From Cantharellus purpuraceus (lineage: Eukaryota > Basidiomycota > Agaricomycetes > Cantharellales > Hydnaceae), in NCBI GenBank assembly GCA_025174535.1, contig JALBUN010000035.1, forward strand, positions 24,601 to 88,600: a stretch of DNA of 64,000 bases. Direction: 5' to 3'. The first letter of the stretch is position 1; each line of letters begins with the position of its first letter. The translations under genes and the position numbers were made by a program. Positions 50,597 through 62,257 of the stretch are shown here, one piece after another. Under the pieces are notes generated by a model. That model made no database searches. It was not told the DNA's origin and was given only the letters and a program-made list of their open reading frames with translations.

Positions 50597-51756
50597 TACA
50601 GTCCATTTTGCAATCAGCGTGGCCAATGCCTTTTTATGGAGTGATATGAACTCTGGAGTGTCCATATCACAGATGTTGAACCAGTCTGCCCTGATGGGGG
50701 TGAACTTGTCCAGAGGTTGTGGCAGGTGGCCAGTGACTGCTCTGGGAGGGTCAGTCACAGTCATGAACCATGGTGCCCATTTGGGGAATGATTTCCCCAT
50801 ATTGGCATGCTTGAGAGCATGCCTGAAATTGTCCCAGCAATTGCGATAATTTGCACATTGGGCTTCTTCCAGCATCTTCAATGCTGGATCTTTTAAGGTA
50901 CAGCTGGCATCACTGTGTATTCCTTTTGAAGCTGATCAATCTCAGCTTCAATTTCAGATAGGGCAAACTCAAAGAGTTTTCCCAGTTGCTTAGCACCCTT
51001 GGGGATGCTAGCCAGGAGGAGACTATGATCATGGTTGCATCCCTCCTAAATTGGGTCAGTGTCATCCCAATCTTGACCCTCAAACCCTTGAGGGTCGACC
51101 CAAGGCAGTTTGCTCAGGGGATCATCCTCTTTGGTGAGGTTGATCATTTCCCATGACAATGAAGCCATGGGTTGTGAAGGCATAATGGCAGGCAGTGATT
51201 TGCCTGCCGTAGTACATGATAACAATGCTACTGGAGCCAAGCACACTGTTGTGAGCTTGGTTTTGAACATAGGAGGTGCTCTATCTGCAGCCTCCTTCAG
51301 TGTTTTTAACTAATCTCTGAGACGAGTTACTTCAGACTTCTCATTATCAAGAAGTCCTTCGAGTTCTTGGACCTGTGCAAACAGGTCTGAGTTATCTTTA
51401 TACATTTTATTGTAGTCTTTACGATAAGGTGTCATGACATCATCTTTGATGTCACATATAAGTTGTGGCCATGCAACTCTTAATGCTCTTTCCACTGAAG
51501 CAGTGGAAAGATATAGTCAGCCTCCATTTTGGGCCTTGATTAAGTGCGACACATATGTGTTGCACTTGTTACATCTGTGAGAGTGATGGATGGCAGTGCC
51601 ACCATGCCATCTGCCAATTTTCCAGGTCATCTCATCTTAATGACCTCTGATCATATCTGCAGCACTTATTGCAGGTGGTACTGCTGTGGAAGTTTGTTCA
51701 ACTTCCATTGGATGCTCATCTTGAGCATCCATCATCTCTCTTCTGGGAGATGACAT

Positions 51757-52708
51757 TTTGGTGGAGGGGGGGTTGTGGTGGTTCAAAGAAGCACCGTTAG
51801 CCTTTTACAGCAGAGCTTGAAAATTTTTTATTGAGAATTTTTCTGGTGACTATGTCACATGGGTGTAACACAATTAATTATCACTTACCTCTTGCATGCT
51901 ACCATGAGTAGCACAATGGTAAACTGCTCCCTATGGGAGCAGTTTTTACTGCTATTGAGCTGCCTGTTGTTATGGCAGCTCTATCCTCATCTAGGAACTA
52001 CCATTAATTAAGGTAGTTCCTCTTCCTCTCATTGAACTACCATCATTGATGGTAGCTCCACTTCTCCCCCTTGAGCCCCATTAGATCTTTGGGCTCTGTA
52101 TAAATGTGTATCTTAGTTCACACTGTTACACAGAACTCAACCAAGTATATTGGTTGGGTGATGTGCTGTACAGTGTGGTAGTTACCTAAGTTCTGCCTCC
52201 TACATGTGGACCCACACATGTACTTGGGTCCACTAACTTACATAATAACTATACATATGCACCCTATGGGTGCATATATCTACCAAGAAGACAGCATTCC
52301 TTAATGGAATGCTGCATACATTAATTATGACTATATAACTACATACTATAGTAAGTAAGTACCCTGGGTACTTACACTCTGTCTCTCTGAGAACTACCAT
52401 TTATGAGGTAGTTCTCACACTCAAGTCACCCCTCAAAGCTCTAAATAATTGTCTAGAGCTTCTAGGTCCTTACACAACATGTAAGGTTCCTAGGTGATGT
52501 CTCCCAATGTCCATAGAACTTGAAATTCAAGTTCTTTATTGCTTATCCATTGATGAGTGATGATTTCATCAACAAGCCACTCTTGCTCATTGTTGTTTCC
52601 AAAGTCATAAAATGACTTTGCTTCCTGTTTAAGGAATCTCATCTCATTATTTGACACATACAGTCAAATGAGACTGACATGGAATGTAGGCATAATGCAT
52701 CTACTAGT
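51757..52708 (-). mobile_element. Gyp-B pol tail and pol-ORF X spacer, minus copy
   Basis: The end of pol and the untranslated stretch before ORF X, inverted relative to 59640-60303. It is rich in perfect hairpins, for example 51930-51948 and 52288-52311. A Gyp-B LTR sits inside at 52099-52376. Confidence 0.6.
52099..52376 (-). repeat. Solo Gyp-B LTR, TSD CTCTG
   Basis: Minus-strand TGTAAGTACCC ... CATTTATA; the duplication CTCTG stands at 52094-52098 and 52377-52381. The empty site is readable near 59930. Its last bases are TA rather than CA, probably a point change. Confidence 0.75.
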
Positions 52709-53530
52709 TGTTAAGAAAAGATATGGAGGGGTGTTGTGGGTGAGTGTAAAATGATGGTGAGGGATGGTGGCGAAGTAGATTTTTGAATAGGGGAGCAATT
52801 ATTGCAAGGATGCAGATATATGCAGGGTCGATGGAAAGATATTGTTTAGTAGAGTAATGTTACCAAATATCAGAATATTTGGTTAAGAACTGGGACTTCT
52901 GAGAAATATTTGAGCAGAAATGGAAATAGCAACACTTCGAAAAAGTGTTTGCTTAATAGAAATGGATGTAATGATCCAAATCGTTCGTAATTTGAGATAG
53001 CAATAGTTGATGCAATATCCTAATGGGATATGCAAAAGATTTCCAATAGAATAGGTCGTTTAGGAGTTATTCCAGGAACGACAGAAAGTTGACACAAGCT
53101 GTTTGTTTGCAGCTTGGAAGGGATTAAGAGTAATGAATCTCCTTCTTGATACTCGTACACAGTTGTAGTTAATATACAATTTGACAATCACATGATAAAA
53201 AGCCTTTTAGTAAGATTGAAACATATGATAAAAGAAATGATGTGGATACTGATAATATGTGATGTCATGGGGAAAACTTTTTACAGAGAAAGGAGTTTTT
53301 ACCCGTTTGACTTGAGGTTTATGACGAATGAAAATCATCATAATACCTCCCTTTTTGAGTAGTAGCCACCCCCGTAGAACGAAAGGATGGCTCACAAAAT
53401 AAAATCGAAAAACACCTTCTCCTCATCCCTTAATCAAAAAATTCCCAAACTTTTCACAACTTTTTCTTATCATAAAACTCCCCCTTCTTGCTCCAATAAA
53501 TTGTAATATTCCTTGAATAAATTCTTGACA
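52709..53530 (+). repeat. Solo LTR, Cop-G-like subfamily, 822 bp, TSD CTAGT
   Basis: TGTTAAGAAAAG ... TTCTTGACA, flanked by CTAGT at 52704-52708 and 53531-53535. The empty site is seen near 59612. Same layout as the other Cop-G LTRs but diverged. Confidence 0.87.
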
Positions 53531-54460
53531 CTAGTCAGTTCTGGTGGCAGTTCTAGTGTCATCATTGAAGCTTTATTATGGGCTTCAATTACTTTATAGG
53601 GCCTGATAAACTTGGGCACTAGTTTGTTGGTTCTACCTTAGGTAGAGTCAAGTTCTTCATTGAGAGGTAGACCTTGTCACCTCTCTGGAAGATTGAACCT
53701 TTCTGATGTTTCTTATTGGCATGAAATGTCTGAATGACACAACTTTCTATGATTGCATTGTGCATTGCTAGCAGGTTCATTTGAGCCTGCTGTGCAAATT
53801 GTTTGACACCCTTGAACTTGGTGTCATTGTTTATAGGCATGCCTATTCTAGGCATATACCTGTAGTTAAGCTCAAATGGAGTAAACTCCATTGTTGAGCT
53901 TATGTTGGAGTTTAGTGTGAACTCCACCATTGGACACTTATGTGCCCAATCTTTCTGATCACTTTGTACAACTATAAGAAGTATTTGGCCAATGGAATGA
54001 TTTGCTTGTTTCTTCACTCTATCTGTTTGTGAATGGAACACTGTGGACATGAGGAGTTTCACTCCTATTATCCACTGTAGTTCACACCAAAAGATAGATG
54101 TGAATTTTGAGTCTCAATCAGACACGATTGAGTCTGGTACACTGTGAAGGTGTACAACTTCTCTAATGAATAGCCATGCTACTCCTTTGACTGTTACATG
54201 CATATCTGTAGGTATTATATGTACCTGTGATGTGAAGTGATCTATGACTACCAGTAGGTAGTCATAGTCATTTGATTTTGGTAATGGACCCATAAAGTCC
54301 ATATCTATTGATTACCAGGGTCGTTCCAGTACTGACAAGCTATGAAGGAGCCCTATGGGTTTCTTCATACTGTCTTTATTCATTTGGCACTTTGTGCATG
54401 AAGTGCAGAATGATTCAACATCAGTGGCCATGCCTGGCCACCAGTACAACTGTTAAATGT
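53531..54460 (-). pseudogene. pol: Gyp-B integrase, minus copy
   Basis: Core MDFMGPLPKSNDYDYLLVVI, then SVPDSIVSD (second aspartate), a frameshift, FHSQTDRVKKQANHSI, and a C-terminal KGSIFQRGDKVYLSMKNL. Stops between the parts. Upstream, CXXC and HHCC remnants lie near 54360-54460. Confidence 0.75.
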
Positions 54461-55995
54461 AATTCATGGTCTTTAGTTGACTAAAATGGCCAACTACTTG
54501 GTGCACATAATCAATTATTATCTTGACCAGCTTCCTCCCCTTCAGGAATGCTGAGCAGGGTATACAACATCACATCTGTATATATTTTTGGTCCATATTA
54601 GACCATCACATATGCCAAATCATGCATGCTCTTTTGGTGCTTCCAGCACCTTAGAAAGGACAGTATCCTTTCTATATGCACCTCATACAATCTGCATGAG
54701 GTTGATCCCATGCTTGACATGGGATCACAATAGTGTTCCATCATCATCTGATGACATCACTCCAATGTCCTCTATTTCTTTAGAGGAATTAGAATTATTA
54801 TTCAATGATTCTGTTTGAACATGGAGTGCTTCAGCTTCTAGCACTCTGTTCTCTTTTTTCTCAAGCAGTTGCCTTTGGGTAACTGCTGCTGTCCTGATCT
54901 CAATGAACTGTTCCATAGAGAGCAGTTCTCCTTCAGGGTCGAGATGTACATCTGCACTCATGTAGATGTAGTTGGGATGACTCTCTGTTGAGGAGTCATC
55001 GGCATAGTAGCATGATAGACAATCTGCTACTTTGTTCTCTACCCCATCTACATGCAGGGTAGTAAAGTTGAAATGGGATAAGAACTCCCACCATCTAATC
55101 TGTCTAGGAGACAGGTTCTTTTGAATCTTGAAATATTTGAGACCCTTATGGTCAGTTACTAGGACAAACTTTCATCCTAGTAGCTTATCTTCCCATTTCT
55201 CAAGCACAGCTATAGTCTCATGCTTGTGGGTCTTATAGTGCTACACAGCAGCACTAAATTTCTTGAATAGGAATCTGGCAGGCCAACAGGTCTGCCAATC
55301 TTTTCCTTGTCCATAGACGGCTCCGACTCCAGTTTTGGAGCTGTCAGTAATAATTCAAATAGTATTGGGGTTATTAACATCAATGGACTTCAATATTGGA
55401 GCCCTACATGCTAGGAGCTTAATACTTTTGAAGCATTTCTCTAGCAATGGCATCCATAAGAATAAACAATTATTACAAGCACAACCCAATAATGGGGTAA
55501 TGTATGCAGTTATATCTGGCATATAGTGTGCCAGATACTGCACTAGTCTAAGGAAATATTGGACTTTGTAGTATGACCTAGGTTGTCTCCACTCTCATAT
55601 TTGCTGCATTTTATCAGTGTCTGCATGCATGCCTTGGTCATCTATTAGGTGACCAAGGCAATCCATACTTGTTGAGTATAGATTGATCTTATCCTTGCTC
55701 AATGCCATCTTGGGTATATCTGTCAGCCTGACATGTATCTGTTTGTATGCCTCAGACATATCAAGTTTAGATTAATATGTACAGTGGGCAACATTGTATC
55801 TGATGTTGTTCTGATTGGGGTAGGGCATTATATCCTTCACTGTATTGTCATTCTGTTTGTGCAAGTCAAACACAGTGTGGAGCTTCCCATTTTTCTTGGG
55901 AACACATAGCATTGGTACAGCCTGTCGGGCTGTAGCTGGTACCCACCACTTAGCAGTGGTGTATCGCAGAACTTTCTCTGAAAGTTCTGCTTGGC
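54461..55995 (-). pseudogene. pol: Gyp-B reverse transcriptase and RNase H, minus copy, palm deleted
   Basis: From the right: ELSEKVLRYTTAKWWVPATA, AVPMLCVPKKNGKLHTVFDL, AYKQIHVRLTDIPK, then directly SMDCLGHLIDDQGMHAD, and RNase H (TDHKGLKYFKIQKNLSPRQ, RWWEFLSHFNF). The segment with the YxDD catalytic motif is missing, so the enzyme is dead. The right edge is exactly the start of the plus-strand Gyp-B LTR at 55996. Confidence 0.75.
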
Positions 55996-56264
55996 TGTAA
56001 GTACCCAAGGTACTTACTTACTATAACATATAAGTACAATTAATATATGCAGCATTCCCTTAAGGAATGCTGTCCTCTTGGTAGATATATGCATCCATAG
56101 GGTGCATATGTATAGTTATTATGTAAGCCAGTGGACCCAGTACATGTGTGGGTCCACTTATAGTGGGTGGAACTTAGGTAACTACCACACTGTACAGCAC
56201 ATCGCCCAACCAATACACTTGGTTGAGTTCTGTGCAATGGTGTAAACTAAGGCACCTAATAACA
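55996..56264 (+). repeat. Gyp-B 5' LTR, plus copy (269 bp)
   Basis: TGTAAGTACCC ... CTAATAACA. Matches 23399-23673. It inserted into, or was joined to, the RT of the minus-strand Gyp-B copy. Confidence 0.8.
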
Positions 56265-56752
56265 CTTTTTTGAACTTCCAAAGAAAGAATCAATTGATTC
56301 TTCCTCATTATTAAAGTTTTCTAGTCAATACTAGAAAACCAGCTGTTGCTGGTGTACAGACATATACCAACCCCCCCAGTCGCTCATATAAGTGAGCAAC
56401 TAGTAGACTAACTTAGTTAGCCTATAAAGATAGAAGAAAGAAAGGAGTCATCATAATGATGACTCACAGTAGAGTGAGTCATGCTGGCAGTGCACAGGAT
56501 ATCATAAATGATGAATGGCAGCATGTAGCCAGCAGCAGAAGCTCCAAGGAAGGGGAGCTAGACCTTAGAAAAGTCGCAGGGACTTCTCATAAGGAAGACT
56601 CTAGAAGAGAGTTGCCACAATCGTGAGATCACACAATAGATCATCTGTCAAACAAGAACCCTTCATCAAGTGGTTCTTTGATTAGATAAGAAAGGAGGAG
56701 ATAGTCATCCACTGTCTCCAATGTTCCTAAAGGAAAGGAATGTACTCAATAT
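56265..56752 (+). other. Gyp-B leader, hairpin-rich
   Basis: Untranslated leader between LTR and gag, collinear with 23674-24122. No coding signal. Contains many exact stems such as TTTTCTAG/CTAGAAAA around 56317-56339. Confidence 0.6.
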
Positions 56753-58198
56753 ATGAGCACAAGTAGAAGTAGCAATACTTCTACTAGGGAATTGTACAGC
56801 ATGGAGCAGCATGAAACCCACAGGTCAATCACAAGATTGACTGAACAACTCATGCATAATCAACATGAGATGAAGAGCATTAGTGAAGCTAGTGCTCAGG
56901 CAGCTAAGATGGCTACTGAAGCAGGGCATGCTGCCACTACTATGGGGCAGCAAATAGCAGAGCTAGGAACAATGTTAAAATTGCTCCAAGAGAACTCTGA
57001 GCAACACAAGTTGCATTGCTAAAGATTGGATTCTTGACAAGAATCTGAATCCAGAGAGTCTGGACCTCCCTGGGGTGAGAGGGTCCAATTGAATGATCGG
57101 TTAGACAGAGGAAATGAAATTCCCTCAATGGAGGGAATTAGAGACCCAGTAATCCCAGTGAGGCAAGGATTACCGATCCAGATTGAAGAGGAAACCCCTC
57201 AATCCATGACAAAGGAGCTTGATCAAGAGATCAAGCCATGGAAACAATGAGAAGTTGAGGCTTCTCATAAACATAGATTAGCTCTCAAATGGAAGGCTAA
57301 ACATGCAGAGCAGGAGCTTGGCCACCTGTTTAGAGAGCAGCAGCCCCAGGAAGAGCTCAATGTGGCTGTTGATTTAAATCGACAGTCGCGACATGCGCTG
57401 AACAGTTATCAGCATATACAAGCGGTGAGCCTTTCAGGAGACACCTGCCATGAGCAACAAGATACCAAATGGGTACCTCAAGAAGACATTCCCCATAACA
57501 GGGAACAATCAGTGCCATTGACTCTAGAAGGTCAAGGCATACTGTATCAATTGGACACAATTGATCCTATCAATGGCATTACTCACATGGTGTGAGTAGC
57601 CATAGTTGATAATAGAGACACAGACCCAGAGAAGTCTGTACTTGCCAAGGTGGACATTAAAGTATCGCCTCCTGAGCAATATGCAGGAGGTGCAGATCTT
57701 GAAGAGTTTAAGATCTTTGTAGCAGGTATGCTACAATGGCTGAAGATGAATAATCTCCTAGGGCCATCAAGTACAAAGTTTCAGCTATTGTACTTAGGCA
57801 CTCGCCAGAAATAGTTCTACAGGAATGTAGAACACTACAACAGGGCAGTCCAAGACTGGAACCTGGAAACTGCAATCCAAGGATTGCAGCATAGATTCCT
57901 ACACACCCTGACGCATCACCATGCATCAAATAAATTTGACTCTGTAATACAGGGTCAAAGGACCATTCATGAATTAATGAATGGCCTCGATAAGTATGTG
58001 GGCCACATGATAATGCTGCCAGATGCATACACATACAGGAAGAGGTTTATAACCACAATGTGTGAACCTCTGAGACAAGAAGTCCTCAAGAAGGGCTTCA
58101 ATGCCAAGTTTAGCAGTATAGCAGTTGTACAAAACTGCTCAAATGATAGAGGAAGTGATGCAATACCATCAACAGTATGCGACACCTGGAGAATGTGA
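56753..58198 (+). pseudogene. gag: Gyp-B gag, plus copy
   Basis: Starts MSTSRSSNTSTRELYS; an 89-residue coiled-coil N-terminus is open, then frames shift (NEIPSMEGIRDPVIPV-like, TKWVPQEDIPHNREQS) and the capsid-like part FLHTLTHHHASNKFDSVIQ ... DAYTYRKRFITTM follows with the intact site into which MITE copy 1 inserted elsewhere. The zinc knuckle seen near 4600 on the other copy is missing here. Not translatable as one protein. Confidence 0.75.
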
Positions 58199-58402
58199 CT
58201 AATGCATCCTCCTCAACCCATAGACCAGTAGTCAATAGAACTACTGGTATGATGAATATGGGGAGTTGACCCATGCCCCAAGGATGTGTGTCAAGGTTGG
58301 AATCCCATAATGGAAGCTCCAGGTCCAATTCCAACAATTACCTTTTCAAGGGTAATTATCAATCGAAGCCACCAGCACACACAAGTGGTGATCGATTGAA
58401 CA

Positions 58403-58992
58403 ATGTTACTAGTAATGCGTGACAGGTATGAAAACCTTCATGCTAGAGCAACCCATTGCACTGCAATTAGCGTGCATTGGGAGCAGGAGTACCATAAATT
58501 ATGGTACTCACACTACCATAAAGTTTGGTAGTTGGGACATTGAAGAATATTTCAATGTCACCAACATTGAGTATTACAGTGTAATACTTGGTACCCCATT
58601 CCTATGAAGGCTAGGAATATGCCTGGACTTCAATGGCCCAGGCTGAATCATGATGGGAACTGAAGAAGTCCCCACCAATGAAGAGCATAATACTGATGCT
58701 CTTCATACCCCATCATGGGGTATAAACTCAATGCAAAGAAGGAGTATTGGTGTGAATAAATGATGCCAAGGGGGTAACTCTAAACACAAGCTACCCACAA
58801 TGCAGTCCTTCCTAAAAGAAGGACTAGACTTGGTAAAGGACAAATAAGAGCACAAGGTGAATAGCTTCGTCTCGTGAAGGATCAAGCTTACATGGCTGGT
58901 CAGATCCCTCAGTTGAGGGATCAATAGAAAGAAAAGTACGCTGACCTATTTGGCAGCATACCCTTAGAACTTCCCCCATTTAGGGAAGTTAA
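58403..58992 (+). pseudogene. pol: Gyp-B protease and start of RT, plus copy
   Basis: MKTFMLEQPIALQLACIGSR and INYGTHTTIKFGSWDIEEYF match the protease fragment at 3842-4285, but the DSG motif itself lies in a missing stretch just upstream. Then comes lead-in sequence to RT ending at the solo Gyp-D LTR. The DNA is almost a chain of perfect hairpins (for example 58494-58516, 58682-58706, 58804-58825, 58902-58921). Confidence 0.7.
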
Positions 58993-59500
58993 TGTTATGA
59001 CTATATTCATTAACACCCAGATCCCCGTCCGATCCCCTCAGATCCCCGCACATATGAAATCTATACTCCATTTGGAAACCGCTACGTCTCCATTTTCCTG
59101 TCCGATTGTCACTGCCGATTCCGCCCATCTGTCTCTGGTTCTGATTGATGCATCAGCATCACCATAGGAACCTGACATCCGTCCCCATCGGACTCGGACA
59201 TACTCATGTAAGGCCATCGGCCTCGGAGACCCATCACTGGAGTAATTATTATTAGATTTCGAATATGTATTTAAGTTGCCAACTGGGGACTTCATTCCCA
59301 GTTCAATATCGAATCATGCCTAGCTCCTAAGTCCGATCCTAACTCTGTAAGTCGTACTCCGTCTCCGAAATCTCGGACACCGGTATTAGTGAGGGCGCAG
59401 CACATAAGCTGAAGCCAAGTCCGCTCCGACCCCCATGACATGCTCCGACCGACCCAACCTCCGACCCACCTCCGACCCCAATCGGTACTAGTGCGTAACA
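58993..59500 (-). repeat. Solo Gyp-D LTR, TSD GTTAA
   Basis: 508 bp with TGTTATGAC at 58993 and GCGTAACA at 59500; flanks GTTAA at 58988-58992 and 59501-59505. By its TGTTATG end on the left it is read in plus orientation like 24253; strand given here is uncertain only because a solo LTR has no genes. Confidence 0.9.
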
Positions 59501-60303
59501 GTTAACCACAAGATTAATCTCATGGATCCTGACAAGCAAATACATTATCACTTGTCTAAGTGTCCAGAGCACTAAGCTTTGACAGTGACACTGGAACTGC
59601 CACCAGAACTGACTAGTAGGTGCATTATGCCTACATTCCATGTCAGTCTCATTCAACTGTATGTGCTGAATGATGAGGTGAGATTCCCAAAATGGGAAGT
59701 GAAGTCATTTTATGACTTTGGAAATGATGACAAGCAGGAGTGGCTTGTCAATGAAATCATCGCTCATCAATTGAATTTCAAGTTCTATGGACATTGGAAG
59801 ACATCACCTGGGAACCTTACATGTTGTATAAGGACCTAGAAGCTGGAGACAATTATTTAGAGCTTTGAGGGGTGACTCAAGCATGAGAACTACCTCATAG
59901 ACAGTAGTTCTCAGAGAGACAGAGCCCCAAAGATCTAATGAGGCTCAAGGGGGAGAAGTGGAGCTACCAAGAATAAAGGTAGCTCCTAGTGGGATGCAAC
60001 AAAGAGCTACCATCAATGATGGCAGCTCAACAAGGGGAGGAGGAACTACCTCAATTAAATGGTAGTTCCTAGATAAGGATAGAGCTACCATAACAACAGA
60101 CAGCTTGATGGTAGAAAAAACTGCTCCCCTAGGGAGCAGTTCACTGTCATGCTACTCATAGTAGCACGAAAGGGGTAATTGATAATTAATTGTGTTACAC
60201 CCATGTGACATAGTCACCAGAAAAATTCTCAATAAAGAATTTTCAAGCTCAGCCATAAAAAGCTAGTGGTGTTTCTTTGAACCATCACAACCCCCCCATC
60301 AAA
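59501..60303 (+). pseudogene. pol: Gyp-B pol C-terminus after an internal deletion, plus spacer to ORF X
   Basis: RT lead-in (VDPDKQIHYHLSKCPEH) joins within a few bases to the pol tail: MPTFHVSLIQLYVLNDEV, EWLVNEIIAHQLNFKFYGHW, a chromodomain-like end, then LEAGDNYLEL-stop-GVTQA. RT, RNase H and integrase are deleted. The spacer 59900-60303 is non-coding and hairpin-rich. Confidence 0.65.
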
Positions 60304-62240
60304 ATGTCATCTCTCAAAAGGGAGATGATGGATGCTCAGGATGAGCATCCAATGGAAGTTGAACAAACTTCCACAGTGGCAGCACTGGCAACAAGTGCTG
60401 CAGATATGATCAGAGGTCATTAAGATGAGATGACCTGGAAAATTGGCAGATGGCATGGTGGTGCTGCCATCCATCACCCTCATGGGTGCAACAAGTGTGA
60501 CACATATGTGTCACACTTAATCAAGGCCCAAAATGGAGGCTGACTATATCTTTCCACTGCTTTGGTGGAAAGAGCATTAAGAGTTGTGTGGCCATGACTT
60601 ATATGTGACATCAAAGATGATGTCACAACACCTTATCATGAAGACTACAATAAGATGTACAAGGATGACTTGGACCTGTTTGTGCAGGTCCAAGAACTTG
60701 AAGGACTTCTCAACAATGAGAAGTCCAAAGTAACTTGTCTCAGAGATGAGTTAAAAACACTGAAGGAGGCTGCTGATAGAGCACCTCCTACATTCAAGAC
60801 CAAGCTCACAATGGTGCACTTGGCCCCAGTAGCATTGCTATTGCCTGCCATTATGCCATCACAGCCCATGGCTTCATCATCATGGGAAACTATCAATCTC
60901 ACTAAAGAGGATGATCTCCCAAGCAAATTGCCTTGGGTCGACCCTTGAGGGTTCAAGGGTCAGGATTGGGATGACACCAACCCAATCTGGGAAGGATACG
61001 ACCACGATCATAGTCTCCTCTTGACTAGCATCCCCCAGGGTGCTAAGCAACCAGGTAGACTCAAAGAGTTTGCCCCATCAGAAATCAAAGCCGAGATTGA
61101 TCAGCTTTGAAAGGAATATATGGCTGGTGATGCCAGCCATACCTTAAAAGACCCAGCATTGAAGACACTGGAGGAAGCCCAGCATACGAATTATTGCAAA
61201 TGCTGGGATGATTTCAGGCATGCTCTCAAGCATGCCAATGCAGGAAAATCATTCCTCAAATGGGCACCATGGTTCATGACTGTGACTGACCCTCCCAGAG
61301 CAGTCACTGGCCACCTGCTGTGACCTCTGGTCAAGTCCACCTCTATCAGGGCAGACTGGTTCAACATCTGCAATATGGACACTCTGGAGTTCATATTGCT
61401 CTATAAAAAGGCATTGGCCACACTGTCCGCAGAATGGACTGTACTGATGTGCAGAGTCATCAAGAGAATGACTCTGCTCTGCTGGCTCATGCTGATAACA
61501 TGAGTCTTATCATCATTCTACCAACCACACCGGTAGACACACTTACCCTCATACAGAGGTGGCAAGTAAACCCTAATGGGGTCCTCCCAGCCATCTGACA
61601 GGAGTCAGATGGCACCATGAACTTGTCCAATGTGGACATATGGATGTGGCTGCAAAAGGCCACTCCCAAGAAGGGTTCTTCTGTGTTTAAGAAGAACCTC
61701 TGGACTATGTTCCAGAATCCCAGCTACTGGGAATTATTGACCAGTGGTCAAAAGTTCTCACCAACTCTTGGTGACACCTTTTGCACTTCAGTCACTGGAG
61801 CGTATGATTGGGGGAATTGCTCCCCCAAAGAACATACTTAATTAGAGCTTGTGCTCTGGTTTAGGTGATCGGGAGGCATCACCCCCAATTGTGCTGCTAT
61901 ATTAGAGGAGTTTGCTAAATGCATCACCTCTGGAGCAGCATTTAACCAACCCACCAGGGTTGGTAAGTGAAAGCAGGAGACTCATGGAGTCTCTCAAGCA
62001 GCTCATAAAGCTGCTAAATGCTCTCTTACTGAGCATTTAGGTCACGATCAACTTAATTGTGACCTTGATTGGCATGCTGCAGTAGCAATTGCATCCTCCT
62101 CATCCATTCAAGTGGATGAGAATACCACAACCACATTGGGGATGACTGAGAGCCATCTCCCTCCAGAGCCATATGAACAAGATGACTATATGGACACCAA
62201 CTCATTGAAACAGCTTCATAAGGAGCTGTTTAAGCAGACT
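60304..62240 (+). pseudogene. Gyp-B ORF X, plus copy
   Basis: Starts MSSLKREMMDAQDEHPMEVE; then a CNKCDTYVSHLIKAQNGG segment, a coiled coil (VQELEGLLNNEKSKVTCLRD), PLPAIMPSQPMASSSW-type text, CWDDFRHALKHANAGKSF, FMTVTDPPRAVTGHLL, and MNLSNVDIWMWLQKATPKKG. Seven or more stops or frameshifts. It lies after pol and before the 3' end of the element; the function is unknown. Inverted copy at 48041-51756. Confidence 0.65.
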
Positions 62241-62257
62241 ATATGCAGAAAAGTAAT

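Larger units (their letters stand above)
48041..51756 (-). pseudogene. Gyp-B ORF X, minus copy, split by two solo LTRs
   Basis: Runs leftwards from an ATG at 51756. Readable parts: ALRVAWPQLICDIKDDVMTP and VQELEGLLDNEKSEVTRLRD (coiled coil, 51310-51495), PAIMPSQPMASLSW and INLTKEDDPLSKLPWVDP, NCWDNFRHALKHANMGKS, FMTVTDPPRAVTGHLPQPL, MNLSNVDIWMWLQKATPKKG. Inverted counterpart at 60304-62240. No domain recognised; several stops and frameshifts. Interrupted by LTR-E (48438-49868) and a Gyp-A LTR (50289-50596). Confidence 0.65.

Noticed and set aside
58400..58990. tRNA or structured RNA genes suggested by the many hairpins
   Set aside because: The stems are serial short hairpins inside recognisable protease and RT coding text; no cloverleaf with conserved arms was found.
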